From assembly GCF_021497965.1 (NCBI RefSeq), contig NZ_CP046525.1, positions 558,001 to 622,000 of the forward strand: a stretch of DNA of 64,000 nt. Reading direction: 5' to 3'. Within the stretch, counting starts at the first letter, position 1. Each line of letters begins with the position of its first letter. The stretch is from Streptococcus infantis (GTDB lineage Bacteria; Bacillota; Bacilli; Lactobacillales; Streptococcaceae). The notes under the pieces were generated by a model. That model was not told where the DNA came from. It was given only the letters and a program-made list of their open reading frames with translations, and made no database searches. Below are positions 18,138 through 26,326 of the stretch, one piece after another. The position numbers were made by a program, and so were the translations under genes.

Positions 18138-19472
18138 ATGGCAAAAACCTATCATTTTATCGGAATTAAAGGATCAGGGATGAGTGCCTTGGCTTTGATG
18201 TTGCATCAAATGGGGCATAAGGTCCAAGGATCTGACGTTGAGAAATATTACTTTACACAACGTGGATTGGAGCAAGCAGGGATTAAAATTTTACCTTTCG
18301 ATGAGAAAAATCTTCAGGGTGATTTAGAAATCATTGCTGGGAATGCCTTTCGTCCAGATAACAACGTTGAAATTGCCTATGCAGACAAGAATGGTCTAAG
18401 CTATAAACGTTATCATGAGTTTCTTGGTAGCTTTATGCGTGACTTTATCAGCATGGGAGTTGCTGGAGCACATGGTAAGACTTCAACGACTGGTATGCTT
18501 TCACATGTTTTGTCACACATTACTGACACTAGCTATCTAATTGGAGATGGTACAGGTCGTGGCTCTGAAAATGCCAAGTATTTTGTCTTTGAATCAGACG
18601 AGTACGAACGTCATTTCATGCCATATCACCCAGAATACTCTATCATTACCAACATCGACTTTGACCATCCAGACTATTTCACAAGTTTAGAGGATGTCTT
18701 CAATGCCTTTAATGATTATGCTAAACAAATTACTAAAGGTTTGTTTGTTTACGGTGAAGATGCAGAATTGCGTAAGATTACGGCTAATGCTCCAATTTAC
18801 TATTACGGATTTGAAGCAGAAAATAATGACTTTGTAGCAAGCGACTTGCTTCGTTCTACTACAGGTTCAACTTTCACAGTTCACTTCCGTGGTCAAGAGT
18901 TGGGTCAATTCCACATTCCAACTTTTGGTCGCCACAACATCATGAATGCAACAGCTGTGATTGGTTTGCTTTATACTGCTGGTTTTGACTTGAATTTAGT
19001 GCGTGAACACTTGAAGACTTTTGGAGGAGTGAAACGTCGCTTTACAGAAAAGATTGTCAATGACACTGTTATCATCGATGATTTTGCTCACCATCCAACT
19101 GAAATCGTAGCGACTCTTGATGCTGCACGTCAAAAATATCCAAGCAAGGAAATCGTCGCTATCTTCCAACCACACACCTTTACTCGTACAATTGCCTTGT
19201 TGGATGATTTTGCCCAAGCCTTGAATCAAGCAGATGCAGTTTACCTTGCACAAATCTATGGTTCAGCTCGTGAAGTTGACCATGGTGATGTCAAGGTTGA
19301 AGATTTAGCAAACAAGATTCATAAAAAACATCAAGTTATCACAGTTGAAAATGTATCTCCTCTCCTAGACCATGACAATGCTGTCTATGTCTTCATGGGA
19401 GCTGGCGATATCCAAACCTACGAATATTCATTTGAACGTCTTTTGTCTAATTTGACAAGCAATGTTCAGTAA
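18138..19472 (+). CDS. murC: UDP-N-acetylmuramate--L-alanine ligase
   Basis: Adds L-alanine to UDP-MurNAc, the first amino acid of the peptidoglycan stem peptide. The 444-residue protein has the N-terminal UDP-binding motif ([16 protein letters not shown]), the ATP loop [11 protein letters not shown], the central motif ESDEYERHF, and [10 protein letters not shown]. The C-terminal domain contains [22 protein letters not shown] and FQPHTFTRT, all typical of MurC. GGGGAAAAAG precedes the ATG. Two acetyltransferase genes follow closely (8-base gap), probably on the same transcript. Confidence 0.97.
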   Translation: MAKTYHFIGIKGSGMSALALMLHQMGHKVQGSDVEKYYFTQRGLEQAGIKILPFDEKNLQGDLEIIAGNAFRPDNNVEIAYADKNGLSYKRYHEFLGSFMRDFISMGVAGAHGKTSTTGMLSHVLSHITDTSYLIGDGTGRGSENAKYFVFESDEYERHFMPYHPEYSIITNIDFDHPDYFTSLEDVFNAFNDYAKQITKGLFVYGEDAELRKITANAPIYYYGFEAENNDFVASDLLRSTTGSTFTVHFRGQELGQFHIPTFGRHNIMNATAVIGLLYTAGFDLNLVREHLKTFGGVKRRFTEKIVNDTVIIDDFAHHPTEIVATLDAARQKYPSKEIVAIFQPHTFTRTIALLDDFAQALNQADAVYLAQIYGSAREVDHGDVKVEDLANKIHKKHQVITVENVSPLLDHDNAVYVFMGAGDIQTYEYSFERLLSNLTSNVQ

Positions 19473-19480
19473 GGAAAAAT

Positions 19481-19984
19481 ATGGAGTTTTCAATCAACAT
19501 CAGGGAAGCTCAGTTTTCAGATATTGAGCAAATTTGTTTGATACAAGAGAGTAGCCAGAATTCCCAAGATATATTGACTCGAGAAATATTAGAAGAACGT
19601 ATCCGCAATTTTGCGGATACGTTTCTCTTAGCTAGTCTGAATGAGCAAGGGATTGCTTATATCTCAGCGACGATTCTCACGAACGACTCTTTAGACAAAT
19701 GGATAGTAACTATTAGTAAGGAAGGTTTTAGGCGAGATAACGCAATCATCCTTGAAGAGATATCCGTACATCCAGACTTTCAGAAACAAGGTTTTGGAAC
19801 CTTGTTACTTGCAAGTCTTAAGGAAGTTGCCTGTCAGAAAAATAGTCCAGCTATTTATTTGCTCTGTAAAGATGAGTTGCTTTCCTACTTTGAAATGAAT
19901 GGGTTTCTGGAACAAGGAATTGTAGAAGGGGAAAGGAGCAGTGAAGTTGCCTTTCTTATGTGTTGGAGAAATCCTTTTTACTAG
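19481..19984 (+). CDS. GNAT family N-acetyltransferase with an internal perfect dyad
   Basis: A 167-residue GNAT protein of unknown substrate, starting eight bases after murC (AAGGAAAAAT before the ATG). It has an N-terminal strand (INIREAQFSDIEQICLIQ), motif A (ISVHPDFQKQGFGTLLLASLKEVA) and a C-terminal segment (LLSYFEMNGFLEQGIVE). The central region is less typical (DKWIVTISKEGFRRDN), so substrate cannot be inferred. The gene contains a perfect 13-base inverted repeat at 19596-19623. It is followed eight bases later by a second acetyltransferase. Confidence 0.8.
   Translation: MEFSINIREAQFSDIEQICLIQESSQNSQDILTREILEERIRNFADTFLLASLNEQGIAYISATILTNDSLDKWIVTISKEGFRRDNAIILEEISVHPDFQKQGFGTLLLASLKEVACQKNSPAIYLLCKDELLSYFEMNGFLEQGIVEGERSSEVAFLMCWRNPFY
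19596..19623. repeat. Perfect 13-base inverted repeat inside a coding region
   Basis: Arms AACGTATCCGCAA and TTGCGGATACGTT with a two-base TT centre, followed by TCTCTT. It is coding (residues ERIRNFADTFL), so an RNA hairpin would form early in the message. Confidence 0.8.
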
Positions 19985-19992
19985 GAGGAATT

Positions 19993-20487
19993 ATGATTAT
20001 TCGACAAGCTAGACTTAGTGACTTAGATCGTATTTTGGAAATTGAATTAGAGAATTTCTCAATTGAAGAAGCCATACCTCGCTCTGTTTTTGAAGCACAT
20101 TTAAAGGAGATTAAAACTAGTTTTTTAGTTGCAGAAAAAGAAGGTGAGATTCTCGGTTATATTGAAGGGCCAGTAGTCCCTCATCGCTATTTGCAGGACC
20201 AATCCTTTACAGAAGAAATAGAAGATCACAGTCATCAAGAAGGTGGGTATATATCTGTGACATGTCTGTCTGTTACAAAGAAAGCTCAATCCTTGGGGCT
20301 TGGGAGAAAACTCTTAACTGCCTTAAAGGAAGTGGCTCTCAAGCATGAACGTGAGGGGATCAATCTTACCTGCCACGACTACCTCATTGAATACTATGAA
20401 AAGCATGGTTTTGTAAATGAAGGTAAGTCCAAGTCCCAATTTGCGGGAGAAGAATGGTATGATATGGTCTGGGAAAATGGGAATTAG
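19993..20487 (+). CDS. GNAT family N-acetyltransferase
   Basis: A 164-residue GNAT protein resembling the arylalkylamine/diamine acetyltransferase-like group, substrate unknown. Visible parts: MIIRQARLSDLDRILEIELENF, the strand FLVAEKEGEILGYIEGPV, motif A (SVTKKAQSLGLGRKLLTALKEVA) and HDYLIEYYEKHGFVNEGKS. The start is the ATG at 19993 with AGGAGG six bases upstream; an in-frame ATG 11 codons earlier lies in the preceding gene and lacks such a site. It is the last gene of the likely murC transcript. Confidence 0.87.
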   Translation: MIIRQARLSDLDRILEIELENFSIEEAIPRSVFEAHLKEIKTSFLVAEKEGEILGYIEGPVVPHRYLQDQSFTEEIEDHSHQEGGYISVTCLSVTKKAQSLGLGRKLLTALKEVALKHEREGINLTCHDYLIEYYEKHGFVNEGKSKSQFAGEEWYDMVWENGN

Positions 20488-20491
20488 TAGT

Positions 20492-20530
20492 GAGAAAAGC
20501 TCATAAGGTTGCTTTTCTCTAGTTTTTAAG
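20492..20530 (+). terminator. Terminator of the murC cluster
   Basis: GAGAAAAGC and GCTTTTCTC enclose a ten-base loop, followed by TAGTTTTTAAG. The 3' arm overlaps the mltG -35 box. Confidence 0.7.
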
Positions 20531-20537
20531 ATATAAT
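20509..20537 (+). promoter_or_regulatory. mltG promoter
   Basis: TTGCTT (20509-20514), 17-base spacer, TATAAT (20532-20537). It is interleaved with the upstream terminator. Confidence 0.55.
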
Positions 20538-20569
20538 ATTAAGGATTATCAACAAGGAGGTAAATACCT

Positions 20570-22207
20570 TTGAGCGAAAATTCAAATGAAGAAGAAAAGT
20601 TAAGTTTTAAAGAGCAAATTTTACGCGATTTAGAACGACTTAAAAAAGAGGCAAATGAGGCAGAACAAACTGATGACCTCTTTTCAGCTTTAGCAGATTC
20701 TTCTAAATCAACTCCAGAAAAAAAAGAACCAAGTATTTCTGAAGAAGAATTAATTGCAAAATCAATTTCAGCTGTAGATCAGTTAATTGATAATGCACCA
20801 GTTGTTCCTCCACGTTCAACTGTTACAGAAGAAACTCCAGAAGAGGTAGTTGAGTCACCTCAAACAATCTCAGAAAAAGAAGAAAAACATTCGATTCCAA
20901 CTAGGGTTTCAGTTTCTTACAAAACGCAAGATACTTCACCAGAAGAAACTGAAGCTGTGAGCTTTGCATCTAGCAAAGAAGAGCTCGCAAATGAAAATCA
21001 TGCAGATGTTGAAACTGAAGCTACAGAACGTTCTAGAAGAAGTCGAAGAGAGTCTGTGAAACCAACCAAGAAAAAGAAAAAATCCCGCTTTAAAGGATGT
21101 TTAGTAACAGTATTAGTATTGCTAATCCTATCCGGTGTTGGTGGATTCTTTGGTCTTCGTTATGCTAAATCAGCCCTTCAACCAGTAGATCCAAATTCTA
21201 AGCAATATGTGACTGTTCAGATTCCAGATGGAGCCAATACGCAACAAATTGGTTCAGCTTTGGAAAATTCAGGTGTTATTAAAAATGGTTTGGTCTTTGC
21301 ACTATATGCCAAGTATAAAAACTACACTGAATTGAAGTCTGGTTATTACAACTTGCAAAAGAGCATGAGTGTTGAGGATGTGATCAAAGAATTACAAAAG
21401 GGTGGTACTCCTGAACCTCAAGAGCCTACTCTTGCAGAATTAACGATCCCTGAAGGTTATACTTTGGAACAGATTGCTCAGACAGTTGGTCAACTTCAAG
21501 GTGACTTTAAAGAACCTTTGACAGCGGAAGCATTCCTAGCTAAGGTTCAAGATGAAACCTTTATTGCTCAAGCGGTTGCTAAATATCCAAACTTACTTGA
21601 AAGCTTACCAGCTAAAGATAGCGGTGTCCGTTATCGCCTAGAAGGATATCTTTTCCCTGCAACATATACCATCAAAGAAAGCACTACAATTGAAAGCTTA
21701 ATTGATAACATGCTTGCAGCAATGGACAAGAACCTCTCTCCACACTATGCAGCTATCAAGGAAAAGAACTTAACTGTTAATGAGCTCTTAACAATCGCAT
21801 CACTTGTTGAGAAAGAAGGAGCAAAAACAGAGGATCGTAAGTTGATTGCTGGAATTTTCTACAATCGCTTGAACCAAAATATGCCGCTTCAAAGTAATAT
21901 TGCTATTCTTTATGCAGAAGGTAAACTTGGTCAAAATATCAGTCTTGCTGATGATGCAGCTATTGATACTTCTATTGATTCACCTTACAATGTCTATACA
22001 AAAGTAGGTCTAATGCCTGGACCAGTTGATAGTCCAAGCTTAGATGCTATCGAAGCAAGTATCAATCAAACAAAGAGTGATTATCTCTACTTTGTGGCCA
22101 ATGTTCAAGATGGTAAAGTTTACTATGCAACGACACGAGAAGAACATGATCGTAACGTTCAAGAACACATCAATAGTAAATTACCTCAATCAAATAGCAC
22201 AAACTAA
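20570..22207 (+). CDS. mltG: Endolytic murein transglycosylase
   Basis: Membrane-bound lytic transglycosylase that cuts nascent glycan strands during peripheral wall synthesis. The 545 residues have a long acidic cytoplasmic N-terminus (1-165), a basic stop (KPTKKKKKSRFKG), one membrane helix at about 177-199, then an extracellular LysM-like and YceG domain. The catalytic glutamate lies in IASLVEKEGAKTEDR (about residue 414), followed by NMPLQSNIAILYA and DSPYNVYTKVGLMPGPVDSPSL. Translation starts at TTG: AAGGAGG sits nine bases upstream and no ATG is available nearby. The long N-terminal extension is usual in streptococci. Confidence 0.95.
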   Translation: MSENSNEEEKLSFKEQILRDLERLKKEANEAEQTDDLFSALADSSKSTPEKKEPSISEEELIAKSISAVDQLIDNAPVVPPRSTVTEETPEEVVESPQTISEKEEKHSIPTRVSVSYKTQDTSPEETEAVSFASSKEELANENHADVETEATERSRRSRRESVKPTKKKKKSRFKGCLVTVLVLLILSGVGGFFGLRYAKSALQPVDPNSKQYVTVQIPDGANTQQIGSALENSGVIKNGLVFALYAKYKNYTELKSGYYNLQKSMSVEDVIKELQKGGTPEPQEPTLAELTIPEGYTLEQIAQTVGQLQGDFKEPLTAEAFLAKVQDETFIAQAVAKYPNLLESLPAKDSGVRYRLEGYLFPATYTIKESTTIESLIDNMLAAMDKNLSPHYAAIKEKNLTVNELLTIASLVEKEGAKTEDRKLIAGIFYNRLNQNMPLQSNIAILYAEGKLGQNISLADDAAIDTSIDSPYNVYTKVGLMPGPVDSPSLDAIEASINQTKSDYLYFVANVQDGKVYYATTREEHDRNVQEHINSKLPQSNSTN

Positions 22208-22233
22208 AATTATGTGGTTCTCCACATAATTTT
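22206..22233 (+). terminator. mltG terminator
   Basis: A 12-base perfect stem (AAAATTATGTGG / CCACATAATTTT) with TTCT loop. It starts inside the stop codon. Confidence 0.8.
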
Positions 22234-22283
22234 GCTTTAAAAAAGTAAAATGTATTTAAAAAATTAAAAGAAAGTTGAGAAAA

Positions 22284-22766
22284 ATGGTAGAAAAAACTTA
22301 TCCAATGACATTGGAAGAAAAGGAAAAACTAGAAAAAGAATTAGAAGAATTAAAATTAGTGCGTCGTCCTGAAGTCGTAGAACGTATCAAGATTGCTCGT
22401 TCATACGGTGATTTGTCAGAAAATAGTGAGTATGAAGCAGCCAAGGATGAACAAGCCTTTGTTGAAGGACAAATCTCAAGCTTGGAGACAAAAATTCGTT
22501 ATGCAGAAATCGTGAATAGCGATGCAGTTGCGCAAGATGAAGTTGCTATCGGAAAAACTGTAACTATCCAAGAAGTTGGAGAAGACGAAGAAGAAGTCTA
22601 CATTATCGTTGGTTCAGCTGGTGCAGATGCCTTCGCAGGAAAAGTATCAAACGAAAGCCCAATCGGTCAAGCTTTGATTGGTAAGAAAAAAGGTGATATC
22701 GCTACAATCGAAACACCTGCTGGAAGCTATGACGTTAAAATTTTAAAAGTTGAAAAAACAGTTTAA
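22284..22766 (+). CDS. greA: Transcription elongation factor GreA
   Basis: Restarts backtracked RNA polymerase by stimulating cleavage of the nascent RNA 3' end. At 160 residues it is full length: the N-terminal coiled coil ([28 protein letters not shown]), the tip with acidic residues ([21 protein letters not shown]) and the C-terminal FKBP-like domain ([22 protein letters not shown]). I use the ATG at 22284; a TTG three codons earlier is less likely. No clear promoter is visible, so some read-through from mltG is possible. Confidence 0.96.
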   Translation: MVEKTYPMTLEEKEKLEKELEELKLVRRPEVVERIKIARSYGDLSENSEYEAAKDEQAFVEGQISSLETKIRYAEIVNSDAVAQDEVAIGKTVTIQEVGEDEEEVYIIVGSAGADAFAGKVSNESPIGQALIGKKKGDIATIETPAGSYDVKILKVEKTV

Positions 22767-22775
22767 TAGGGTAAA

Positions 22776-22823
22776 AAAGAAGGAGTAGATAAAGGGAAAG
22801 CGCTTCCTGTCACTCCTTTTCTT
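22776..22823 (+). terminator. greA terminator
   Basis: AAGGAGT pairs with ACTCCTT across an interior that itself folds (GGGAAAGCGCTTCC). TTTCTTC follows. Confidence 0.7.
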
Positions 22824-22848
22824 CATTCTAAAAACTTGAGGAGACTAG

Positions 22849-24222
22849 ATGAATTCAGAAAATAAACATAAAAAGAAAAGTAAAATGGAACGTGGACTAA
22901 CCAATCGTCACGTTCAGGTGATGGCCATTGCGGGAACAATCGGAACTGGTCTATTTCTAGGTGCTGGTCGCTCTATCAGTTTAACGGGACCTTCGATTGT
23001 CCTTGTCTATATGATTACGGGTGGTTTTATGTATCTTATGATGCGTGCAGTTGGTGAGATGCTTTATCAGGATCCCGAACAACATACCTTTATCAATTTC
23101 ATTACTCGTTATCTCGGTAAAGGTTGGGGATATTTCTCTGTTTGGTCCTATTGGTTATCTGTGGTCTTTATCGGTATGGCTGAAATAACAGCTATCGCTC
23201 ATTATGTTCAGTTCTGGTTTCCATCCTGGCCATCTTGGTTAATTCAGGTTGTATTTCTAACGATTTTGGGCTTGGTCAATCTGATTGCTGTTAAAATCTT
23301 TGGTGAAGTAGAATTTTGGTTTGCTATGATTAAAATCGTGGCCATTCTTGCCATGATTGCAACAGGGGTCTTTCTAGTCTTGACTGGCTTTGAAACGCCA
23401 TATGGTTCAGCAAGCCTGACAAATATCAGTGATCAATTCTCCCTTTTCCCAAATGGTGGGATGAACTTTGTCATGGCCTTCCAGATGGTTTTCTTTGCTT
23501 ACTTGATGATTGAATTTATCGGTGTTACTACATCTGAAACTAAGGATCCAAGAAAAGTATTGCCTAAGGCTGTTAAGGAAATTCCTTTGCGAATTATCTT
23601 CTTCTACGGTGGAGCTCTCTTAGCTATTATGTCTATTATTCCTTGGCGTGAGCTTTCTGCAGCAGATTCACCATTTGTAACGGTATTTGAACTTGTTGGT
23701 CTTAAGTGGGCGGCTGCTTTGATTAACTTTGTTGTCTTGACTTCAGCAGCTTCAGCCTTGAATTCAACCCTTTACTCAACAGGTCGTCACTTGTATCAAA
23801 TTGCCCATGATTCACCCAATCGTTTCTTGAAGGCTATTAAGGCAGATACTCTCTCACGCCACAACGTTCCTCAGAATGCAATCATTGCTTCTGCCGTATT
23901 GATTGGTTTTGCTGCCTTCATCAATGTACTTCCTGGCGTATCAGATGCCTTTGCTTTGATTACAGCTTCTTCATCAGGTGTTTATATCGCTATCTACATC
24001 TTGATCATGGTAGCCCATCTCAAGTATCGTAAGTCTAAAGACTTTATGGCAGATGGCTATCTCATGCCTCAATATCGCTTGCTAAATCCTTTAACTATGC
24101 TCTTCTTTATCTTTGTATTTGGAACTCTCTTCTTACAAGAATCAACTGTAATGGGAGCTAGAGGTTCAGCAATCTGGATTGTTGCTTTTGGGATTTACAG
24201 CCAATGGAAGTTTAGAAAATAA
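22849..24222 (+). CDS. Amino acid permease (APC superfamily, AAT family)
   Basis: A proton-coupled amino acid importer of 457 residues with about 12 membrane helices. The first helix carries the substrate-binding GTIGTGLFLGAGRSI motif, followed by GPSIVLVYMITGGFMYLMMRAVGEM, and the helix 6-8 region includes FFAYLMIEFIGVTTSETKDPRKVLPKAV. The N-terminus is lysine-rich. Homologues include D-serine/alanine/glycine and aromatic or lysine permeases, and I cannot assign a substrate. GGAGA precedes the ATG. It is monocistronic, with a hairpin terminator at 24226-24258. Confidence 0.9.
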   Translation: MNSENKHKKKSKMERGLTNRHVQVMAIAGTIGTGLFLGAGRSISLTGPSIVLVYMITGGFMYLMMRAVGEMLYQDPEQHTFINFITRYLGKGWGYFSVWSYWLSVVFIGMAEITAIAHYVQFWFPSWPSWLIQVVFLTILGLVNLIAVKIFGEVEFWFAMIKIVAILAMIATGVFLVLTGFETPYGSASLTNISDQFSLFPNGGMNFVMAFQMVFFAYLMIEFIGVTTSETKDPRKVLPKAVKEIPLRIIFFYGGALLAIMSIIPWRELSAADSPFVTVFELVGLKWAAALINFVVLTSAASALNSTLYSTGRHLYQIAHDSPNRFLKAIKADTLSRHNVPQNAIIASAVLIGFAAFINVLPGVSDAFALITASSSGVYIAIYILIMVAHLKYRKSKDFMADGYLMPQYRLLNPLTMLFFIFVFGTLFLQESTVMGARGSAIWIVAFGIYSQWKFRK

Positions 24223-24225
24223 GTC

Positions 24226-24258
24226 AGAAGCTCATCAACTCAGGTTGGTGAGTTTTCT
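24226..24258 (+). terminator. Permease terminator
   Basis: CTCATCAAC pairs with GTTGGTGAG (one G-T pair) around TCAG, followed by TTTTCT. Confidence 0.75.
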
Positions 24259-24261
24259 AGT

Positions 24262-24290
24262 TTGACAGGCCTTGGAAATAGGGCTATAAT
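24262..24290 (+). promoter_or_regulatory. Promoter of the 24321 acetyltransferase
   Basis: Consensus TTGACA (24262-24267), 17-base spacer, consensus TATAAT (24285-24290). One of the two best promoters in the window. Confidence 0.8.
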
Positions 24291-24320
24291 CAAGTTATGA
24301 GTATCTTCGAGGAGGGTTTG

Positions 24321-24731
24321 ATGCACATTCGATTGGAAGAGACAGAGTCTCAGAAAGCGCATAAAATCAGAGAGTTGGTTCGCTCTTATAATCGTTCCAA
24401 AAGGGAAGCTGCTGAAAGCGAGCCACTTAATCTGTATATCGAAGATGAACATGGTCGACTCCTGGCTGGCTTAGTAGCAGAGACTTTCGGAAATTGGCTA
24501 GAAATCGAGTATTTATTTGTGAAAGAAGACTTGCGAGGACAAGGAATTGGCTCCCAACTATTGCAGCGGGCAGAAAGTGAAGCTAAGAAGAAAAATTGTT
24601 GCTTTGCTTTTGTAAATACTTATCAGTTTCAAGCACCAACCTTTTATCAAAAGCATGGCTATAAGGAAGTTTTTACATTGAAGGATTATCCCTGCACTGG
24701 ACAAAGACACTATTATCAAAAAGATTTGTAA
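24321..24731 (+). CDS. GNAT family N-acetyltransferase
   Basis: A 136-residue GNAT protein. Motif A is clear (LFVKEDLRGQGIGSQLLQRAESEA) and the end PTFYQKHGYKEVFTLKDYP is typical; the substrate is unknown. The start is taken at 24321 because GGAGG is six bases upstream and the fold begins at MHIRLEET; an ATG eight codons earlier would place that site inside the gene. A strong promoter lies just upstream. The HAD gene follows after 55 bases and may be co-transcribed. Confidence 0.85.
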   Translation: MHIRLEETESQKAHKIRELVRSYNRSKREAAESEPLNLYIEDEHGRLLAGLVAETFGNWLEIEYLFVKEDLRGQGIGSQLLQRAESEAKKKNCCFAFVNTYQFQAPTFYQKHGYKEVFTLKDYPCTGQRHYYQKDL

Positions 24732-24786
24732 ATTAAAATTGGGAATGAAATAAAGTGATTAGATACATAATGATGGAGGTAGGTTA

Positions 24787-25383
24787 ATGGATATCATACT
24801 GGATATGGGCAATGTTCTACTGGAATGGAACAAGGAAAAGATTTTAAAAGCTGTAGCTAAAACCCAGAAAGATTATCTAATTTTAGACAAGGCTATTTTC
24901 CAGTCAGGTTTATGGGAACGATTGGACCTGGGGACTTTGAGTCGAGAAGAATTGGTTGATAAGATTCTATCCCTATTAGGAGATTGCTATCAGAAAAAGG
25001 TTGAAGAAGTCATTTGGAACTGGCCTGCCTATATCGATATTTACACGGAAGTCTTTCCGCTTCTTGCCCGTTTAAAGGAAAAAGGCCATCGTATTTTTGT
25101 CCTATCTAATACCTCACCAGTTTTTTATGAATTATTGAAAGATCAACTAGCACCTCTAGAAAAGATTTTAGATGGTTTTGTTCTTTCCTGTGATATCAAG
25201 GCTATCAAACCTGATCGAAAAATGTTTGAAGAAATCCTCCGTAAATATGAGTTGGATCCTTCAAATTGTATTTTTCTAGATGATGTAAAAGATAATACCA
25301 ACATGGCTGAAAGTTTAGGCATCAAAGCCTATCAAGTCAAACAGAGAAGTGACGTTGTAGATATTTTGAAAAAATTTGAATAA
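24787..25383 (+). CDS. HAD-superfamily hydrolase (subfamily IA)
   Basis: A 198-residue phosphatase-like protein. HAD motif I is modified: MDIILDMGNVLLEW has DMGNV where DxDGT is usual, as in the YihX/epoxide-hydrolase-like subgroup. Motif II is FVLSNTS, motif III lysine lies in DIKAIKPDRKMFEEIL, and motif IV is CIFLDDVKDN. The substrate is unknown; sugar phosphates are likely for this subgroup. A ribosome-binding site (GGAGGTAGGTTA) precedes the ATG. A terminator hairpin follows. Confidence 0.85.
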   Translation: MDIILDMGNVLLEWNKEKILKAVAKTQKDYLILDKAIFQSGLWERLDLGTLSREELVDKILSLLGDCYQKKVEEVIWNWPAYIDIYTEVFPLLARLKEKGHRIFVLSNTSPVFYELLKDQLAPLEKILDGFVLSCDIKAIKPDRKMFEEILRKYELDPSNCIFLDDVKDNTNMAESLGIKAYQVKQRSDVVDILKKFE

Positions 25384-25386
25384 GCT

Positions 25387-25425
25387 GAAAACTCTCTATC
25401 ATTTTGGTGGTAGAGTTTTTTTGTT
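25387..25425 (+). terminator. Terminator after the HAD gene
   Basis: ACTCTCTATCA pairs with TGGTAGAGTT around TTTTGG, then a run of T residues. Confidence 0.75.
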
Positions 25426-25455
25426 AAAAAAATCGTACAAAATGACATATATATA

Positions 25456-25483
25456 TTGCATAATGTAAATTATATGATATAAT
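25456..25483 (+). promoter_or_regulatory. Promoter of the XRE regulator pair
   Basis: TTGCAT (25456-25461), 16-base spacer, TATAAT (25478-25483) with TGA before it. The surrounding TA-rich sequence could hold an autoregulatory operator, but I see no clear dyad. Confidence 0.55.
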
Positions 25484-25531
25484 GAACTTGGGAAGAAGCG
25501 CAACTTTTTAAAATCATAAAGGAGGTAAGAA

Positions 25532-25741
25532 GTGGCTAAGAATTTAAAATTAAAACTTGCTCGAGTAGAGCTTGAACTGACACAAGGTGACTTGGCAGAA
25601 GCTGTGGGTGTGACTAGACAAACTATCGGTTTAATAGAAGCTGGGAAATATAATCCTAGTCTATCCCTTTGCCAGTCTATTTGCAGATGCTTAGGCAAAA
25701 CGTTAGATCAATTATTTTGGGAGGAAGAAGATGAAAAATAG
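25532..25741 (+). CDS. XRE-family transcriptional regulator (short, GTG start)
   Basis: A 69-residue Cro/CI-type DNA-binding protein that is essentially one helix-turn-helix domain (LARVELELTQGDLAEAVGVTRQTIGLIEAGKYNPSLSLCQSICRCLGKTLDQLFW). The recognition helix is VTRQTIGLIE. Start is GTG: GGAGG lies six bases upstream and no ATG is in frame before the fold. It overlaps the next gene, a membrane protein, by 11 bases. The YgzD/YozG-type regulators with membrane partners share this layout; the signal is unknown. Confidence 0.9.
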   Translation: MAKNLKLKLARVELELTQGDLAEAVGVTRQTIGLIEAGKYNPSLSLCQSICRCLGKTLDQLFWEEEDEK

Positions 25742-26219
25742 ATTTTATTATTATCAATTATTGGATGAGAGAGAAGAGCAACAACTTCATAAAGCTGGTG
25801 CAGAGAGTTTTCATATTTCTATCGGATTATTGTTTCTAGCTTATTTCATATCAGTGTTAGCACCAAGCTTTTTTAATCCTAGCATGCTTCTCGCTATTAT
25901 TATCATAGGGAATTTTTACTTTATCAATCGTGCTCGAAGTCTAGGTGTGACCTACTATAGTCGTTTTCATTTTACAATTTTAGGTTGCCTATTATTAACT
26001 CTAGTGATTACAGCTACCTTGATGCTACAGAACTACCAGTTCAATATCGAAATTTATCAGCACAACCCTCTACATATTAAGTATATTTATGCATGGGTCA
26101 TTACATATCTCCTTTATCTTCCTTGGGTCTTTATTGGAAACTTAGGATTAAAAAGTTATGGTGAATGGGCTCAGAAAAAGTATGAAAAAGATATGGATAA
26201 GCTCGAGATCATGGAATAG
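25731..26219 (+). CDS. Membrane protein paired with the XRE regulator
   Basis: A 162-residue membrane protein of unknown function. Four membrane helices are visible: about 29-46 (IGLLFLAYFISVLAPSFF), 51-66 (LLAIIIIGNFYFINRA), 82-100 (ILGCLLLTLVITATLML) and 120-138 (YIYAWVITYLLYLPWVFI), with a charged C-terminus. The ATG is inside the end of the regulator gene (11-base overlap, ribosome-binding site GGGAGGAAG), so the two are co-translated. A membrane partner that sequesters or is controlled by the regulator is inference. Confidence 0.75.
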   Translation: MKNRFYYYQLLDEREEQQLHKAGAESFHISIGLLFLAYFISVLAPSFFNPSMLLAIIIIGNFYFINRARSLGVTYYSRFHFTILGCLLLTLVITATLMLQNYQFNIEIYQHNPLHIKYIYAWVITYLLYLPWVFIGNLGLKSYGEWAQKKYEKDMDKLEIME

Positions 26220-26254
26220 CTTGTTATCTTTTTATCAATATCGATAAATTGTGT

Positions 26255-26260
26255 TATAAT
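26255..26260 (+). promoter_or_regulatory. pncB-nadE promoter (extended -10)
   Basis: TATAAT preceded by TGT. TTATCA at 26232-26237 is a weak -35 at 17-base spacing. Confidence 0.5.
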
Positions 26261-26326
26261 AGTACTAAATTATGAGAAAAGAAGAAACATTTTCATCTTT
26301 TTACAAATAGGGAAGAAGGACAGTAT

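Noticed and set aside
19425-19436. TACGAATA in murC, resembling a competence cin-box
   Set aside because: Within coding sequence, no T tract or -25 spacing typical of ComX promoters, and chance occurrence is expected.
20524-20542. TTTAAG...TTAAG near the mltG promoter as a CiaR site
   Set aside because: The half-site spacing is seven bases and not the required five.
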